A stretch of DNA of 15,804 bases from CAZYVU01 sp964651435 (GTDB taxonomy: Bacteria > Desulfobacterota > Syntrophorhabdia > Syntrophorhabdales > CAYQXL01), in contig CAZYVU010000051.1 in the NCBI GenBank assembly GCA_964651435.1, forward strand, positions 1 through 15,804, written 5' to 3'. The position numbers were made by a program, and so were the translations under genes. A model generated the notes under the pieces. That model saw only the letters and a list, made by a program, of their open reading frames with translations, searched no databases and was not told where the DNA came from. Every line of letters begins with the position of its first letter. Position 1 is the first letter of the stretch. Of this stretch, positions 13,692 through 15,804 are shown in pieces.

Positions 13692-13925
13692 CTATTCTAT
13701 GATTTCCAAAACAGCTCTTTTCTTCACTTTCGTGGAGGCGGCGCTGAGAATGGTCCTCATGGCCCGGGCGGTCCTGCCTTGTTTGCCGATGACCTTTCCT
13801 AAGTCTTCCTTGGACACGCTGAGTTCGATGACTGACGTCTTCTCACCCTCGATCTCGGCAACCTTCACTTGGTCAGGGTTATCTACCAGTGCCTTGGCGA
13901 TGAACTCGATCAGTTCTTTCAACAC
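13692..13925 (-). CDS. khpA: KH-domain RNA-binding protein KhpA (YlqC)
   Basis: A 77-residue single type II KH domain. The GKQG loop at 47-50 (GKVIGKQGRTARAMRTIL) is the RNA-binding signature. KhpA proteins bind many RNAs, often with KhpB/Jag, and influence translation, cell division and envelope growth. The start is GTG (GTGTTGAAAG), preceded by GGGAGGTGG at good spacing. It lies 17 bases after rpsP and abuts rimM, the near-universal rpsP-khpA-rimM order. Confidence 0.93.
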   Translation of the reverse strand: MLKELIEFIAKALVDNPDQVKVAEIEGEKTSVIELSVSKEDLGKVIGKQGRTARAMRTILSAASTKVKKRAVLEIIE

Positions 13926-13942
13926 GATCCACCTCCCAAACG

Positions 13943-14200
13943 TTATTGTGAGAGTTCCTTCAATATCCCTTCTTTTCTGAAGATATCATTAACGGTTCTC
14001 GTCGGAGTGGCGCCCTTTCGATACCATTCCTTTACCTTCTCTCTGTCGAGCGTCACCGCGGCAGGCTCTCTCAGGGGATCATAGGATCCTACGTTTTCGA
14101 TGATGCGGCCGTCTCTGGGATACCTGCTGTCGGCGACGACGATCCTGTAGTAAGGCCTTTTCTTTGCTCCGTAACGTGATAGTCTAAATCTTACCGCCAA
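13943..14200 (-). CDS. rpsP: Ribosomal protein bS16, TTG start inferred
   Basis: A small-subunit assembly protein. The 85-residue chain reads MAVRFRLSRYGAKKRPYYRIVVAD at its start (family-typical), then GRIIENVGSYDPL and EWYRKGATPTRTVNDIF. The only longer in-frame start is a GTG at 14207-14209, which lies inside the ribosome site itself and would add three non-conserved residues. The TTG at 14198-14200 is eight bases after GGAGG and gives the near-universal MAVR opening, so I choose it. An out-of-frame ATG at 14203-14205 sits between them (see findings). It lies 20 bases downstream of ffh. Confidence 0.9.
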   Translation of the reverse strand: MAVRFRLSRYGAKKRPYYRIVVADSRYPRDGRIIENVGSYDPLREPAAVTLDREKVKEWYRKGATPTRTVNDIFRKEGILKELSQ

Positions 14201-14206
14201 AACATT

Positions 14207-14216
14207 CACCTCCTTC
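14207..14216 (-). promoter_or_regulatory. Strong Shine-Dalgarno of rpsP
   Basis: GAAGGAGGTG on the minus strand, close to full complementarity with the 16S 3' end. It overlaps the in-frame GTG at 14207-14209, which excludes that GTG as a start and points to the TTG eight bases on. It is the strongest ribosome site in this train, as expected for a ribosomal protein gene. Confidence 0.75.
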
Positions 14217-14220
14217 GGTG

Positions 14221-15552
14221 TTAACGCATGAACATTTGTTTGGGCATACCCTTGAAGCCGCCCTTGGACAGCTTCTTTATCATTTTCCGCGTCTCCTGAT
14301 ATTTCTTCAGGAGCTCGTTTACGTCCTGCACCTGTGTGCCGCTTCCCTTCGCGATCCTAAGCCGCCTGCTCCCGTCGATGATGTTCGGGTAGATGCGCTC
14401 CTTGGCCGTCATGGAGTTGATGATGGCCTCCGTCCGCTTCAGGTCCTTTTCCGCCTCCGAGAAATCGATGGCGCCCTTGAGCTTGTTGAAGCCGGGGAAC
14501 ATACTGATGATCGATTCAACGGAGCCGAGCTTCTTGATCTGTTTCAACTGCTCCTTGAAGTCCTCGAGGGTGAACTCGTCTTTACGAAGCTTGCGCTCGA
14601 GCTCCTTTGCCTGCTTTTCGTCGAACACCTCCTGGGCCTTTTCGACGAGGGAGACGATGTCGCCCATGCCGAGGATGCGCGATGCCATACGCTCAGGGTG
14701 AAAGGGCTCCAAGGCATCGAGCTTCTCGCCCATGCCGATCATCTTGATGGGTTTCCCGGTGACGGCCCTGATTGATATGGCGGCACCACCCCTCGTGTCA
14801 CCGTCGAGCTTCGTGAGGATGACACCGTCGATGCCCAGCTTTTCGTTAAAGGTCCCGGCGATGCCCACGGCATCCTGTCCTGTCATGGCGTCGAGGACCA
14901 GGAGGGTCTCCCTGGGGTTAAGGAACTTCTTCTGGGCCGCCAGCTCGGCCATCATTTCGTCGTTTATGTGCAGCCGCCCCGCCGTGTCCACGATGAGCGT
15001 GTCGAGGCTGTTCTTCATGGCGTAGGTCTTGGCCTCGACGCAGATCGTGACGGGGTCCTTGATGCCCTTCGATGAAAAGGCCGCCACGTTGATCTGGCTG
15101 CCCAGCTTCATGAGCTGATCGATGGCCGCCGGGCGGTAAACGTCCGATGGGACGAGGAGCGGCCTGCGGCCTTTCTTTCTCAGGTAGAGGCCGAGCTTGC
15201 CCGCCGTAGTCGTTTTGCCCGAACCCTGAAGCCCTACAAGCATGACGGCAACGGGCGGCGAGCCGGCCACGTCGAGGGGTTTCTCCGTCTTTCCGAGGAG
15301 CTCGCAGAGCTCGTCATGGACGACCTTGACAAACTGCTGGCCGGGAGTGATGCTCGACACCACTTCCTCGCCCATGGACTTTTCCCTCACCCTTTCGAGG
15401 AAGTCCTTGGCGACCTTGAAGTTCACATCCGCTTCCAGGAGTGCTACCCGAACCTCGCGTAAGGCCTCTTTAATATTGGCTTCCGACAGCTTGCCGTAGC
15501 CCCTGACCTTCTTGAAGGTAGCTTCCAGTCTTTCCTGCAGCCGTTCAAACAT
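14221..15552 (-). CDS. ffh: Signal recognition particle GTPase Ffh
   Basis: The protein part of SRP. It binds 4.5S RNA and signal sequences and docks to FtsY at the membrane for cotranslational insertion. The 443 residues comprise an N domain (1-95) starting MFERLQERLEATFKKVRGYGKLSE, then a G domain with GLQGSGKTT at 107-115, DTAGR at 189-193, TKLDGD at 247-252 and GMGEKLDALEPF. The methionine-bearing M domain (about 305-443) includes the RNA-binding GSRRLRIAKGSG and the end GGFKGMPKQMFMR. The ATG aligns with the family start although there is no Shine-Dalgarno. A promoter ends only about ten bases upstream, suggesting a leaderless or nearly leaderless transcript. It is the first gene of the translation/targeting train. 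Confidence 0.97.
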   Translation of the reverse strand: MFERLQERLEATFKKVRGYGKLSEANIKEALREVRVALLEADVNFKVAKDFLERVREKSMGEEVVSSITPGQQFVKVVHDELCELLGKTEKPLDVAGSPPVAVMLVGLQGSGKTTTAGKLGLYLRKKGRRPLLVPSDVYRPAAIDQLMKLGSQINVAAFSSKGIKDPVTICVEAKTYAMKNSLDTLIVDTAGRLHINDEMMAELAAQKKFLNPRETLLVLDAMTGQDAVGIAGTFNEKLGIDGVILTKLDGDTRGGAAISIRAVTGKPIKMIGMGEKLDALEPFHPERMASRILGMGDIVSLVEKAQEVFDEKQAKELERKLRKDEFTLEDFKEQLKQIKKLGSVESIISMFPGFNKLKGAIDFSEAEKDLKRTEAIINSMTAKERIYPNIIDGSRRLRIAKGSGTQVQDVNELLKKYQETRKMIKKLSKGGFKGMPKQMFMR

Positions 15553-15560
15553 AATCTAAT

Positions 15561-15589
15561 AAAATAATCGAAAATAGGCGAATAGTCAA
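15561..15589 (-). promoter_or_regulatory. Sigma70-type promoter of the ffh-rpsP train
   Basis: On the minus strand, -35 TTGACT (15584-15589) and -10 TATTTT (15561-15566) are separated by exactly 17 bases in an AT-rich island. The predicted start of transcription is at about 15554-15556, leaving 0-4 bases before the ffh ATG. This is consistent with the missing Shine-Dalgarno. It is the only confident promoter for the minus-strand genes. Confidence 0.65.
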
Positions 15590-15648
15590 TGAGAATCCGC
15601 ATTTCCGAGACGCGAAGGGGAAGGAGGGAACCGGAGAGGGGGAAGAAG

Positions 15649-15676
15649 TTCGGAGTTCGGAGTTCGGAGTTCGGAG
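15649..15676 (+). repeat. Tandem repeat, TTCGGAG x4
   Basis: Four exact, head-to-tail copies of the heptamer TTCGGAG, embedded in a G/A-rich stretch 60-90 bases upstream of the ffh -35 element. Such short exact arrays change copy number easily by slippage. Confidence 0.9.
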
Positions 15677-15698
15677 GAGAGGGGGAAACGAAAAAAAA

Positions 15699-15804
15699 GT
15701 GATTGAGTGATTGAGTGATTGAGTGAACGGGGAAAGAGAAAAGAAAAAAAGTGATTGAGTGAACGGGAAAGGAGAAAAGAAAGAAAGTGATTGAGTGATT
15801 GAGT
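15699..15804 (+). repeat. Nested tandem repeat: GTGATTGA octamers within 36-bp units
   Basis: The octamer GTGATTGA occurs three times at 15699-15722, once at 15751-15758 and twice at 15787-15802. Superimposed is a 36-bp unit: octamer, GTGAACGGG, then a purine run. It is seen at 15715-15750 and 15751-15786, the two copies differing only at a few purine positions. A third unit begins at 15787, so the array continues past the window end. Confidence 0.88.

Larger units (their letters stand above)
15590..15804. other. Non-coding purine-rich region upstream of ffh
   Basis: No gene is supported here. The plus strand is almost entirely G and A from about 15600 on, with pyrimidines mostly confined to the repeat words. 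The GTGATTGA array puts TGA stops in every plus frame, while the minus strand is open but low-complexity. The first 50 bases hold no repeats; the remainder contains the two repeat families listed separately and runs off the window edge. Confidence 0.6.

Noticed and set aside
15699..15804. CRISPR array
   Set aside because: Units are contiguous 8-bp and 36-bp tandem repeats without unique spacers of regular length, and there are no cas genes.

Overview
The window looks like the chromosome of a strictly bacterial, probably anaerobic, GC-rich (about 60% by eye, not counted) Gram-negative. The deltaproteobacterial grade (Desulfobacterota, possibly a Syntrophorhabdus-like lineage) is my best guess. 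This rests on gene order (tmk-holB-PSP1-metG; ffh-rpsP-KH-rimM-trmD-SPOUT-rplS-rnhB-yraN) and on the mix of FolE2, YqeC and LarB/LarC. The phylum is moderately likely and the family is only a guess. No phage, transposase, CRISPR, tRNA or rRNA gene is present. Nearly all of it is densely packed housekeeping sequence.

Layout. Positions 71-8594 form a plus-strand gene train. It begins with queD and folE2 (GTP to 6-carboxytetrahydropterin, queuosine branch). A DUF2007 protein, the selenium/molybdenum-hydroxylase accessory factor YqeC and a one-TPR protein follow. Next come an M24 Xaa-Pro peptidase and elongation factor P, then thymidylate kinase, DNA polymerase III delta prime, a PSP1/RicT protein and methionyl-tRNA synthetase, ending with a short DUF721/DciA-like protein. 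Several starts overlap the preceding stop.

Positions 15552 down to 8629 form a minus-strand train: ffh, rpsP, khpA, rimM, trmD, a second SPOUT-type RNA methyltransferase, rplS, rnhB and yraN. After a short gap come larB and larC (nickel-pincer nucleotide cofactor synthesis). The two trains converge at 8595-8628, where a hairpin spans the larC stop. Upstream of ffh, 15553-15804 is non-coding. It holds a good sigma70-type promoter almost touching the ffh ATG and then a purine-rich tract of nested tandem repeats running off the window.

How the genes work together. The minus train is a translation/protein-targeting operon (SRP GTPase, S16, L19, 30S maturation, tRNA m1G37 methylation) with RNase HII and YraN appended. 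The plus train mixes nucleotide supply and clamp-loader functions with tRNA charging, EF-P and modified-nucleoside precursor synthesis. YqeC and LarBC hint at unusual metal enzymes elsewhere in the genome.

I found no obviously new multi-gene system. The most interesting points are at fine scale: a probable CTG start that restores the conserved N-terminus of the second SPOUT methyltransferase; a probable TTG start of rpsP with an out-of-frame ATG minigene under the same Shine-Dalgarno; a near-leaderless ffh promoter; a 22-bp dispersed repeat in two distant intergenic gaps; and a hierarchical 8-bp/36-bp repeat tract upstream of ffh.
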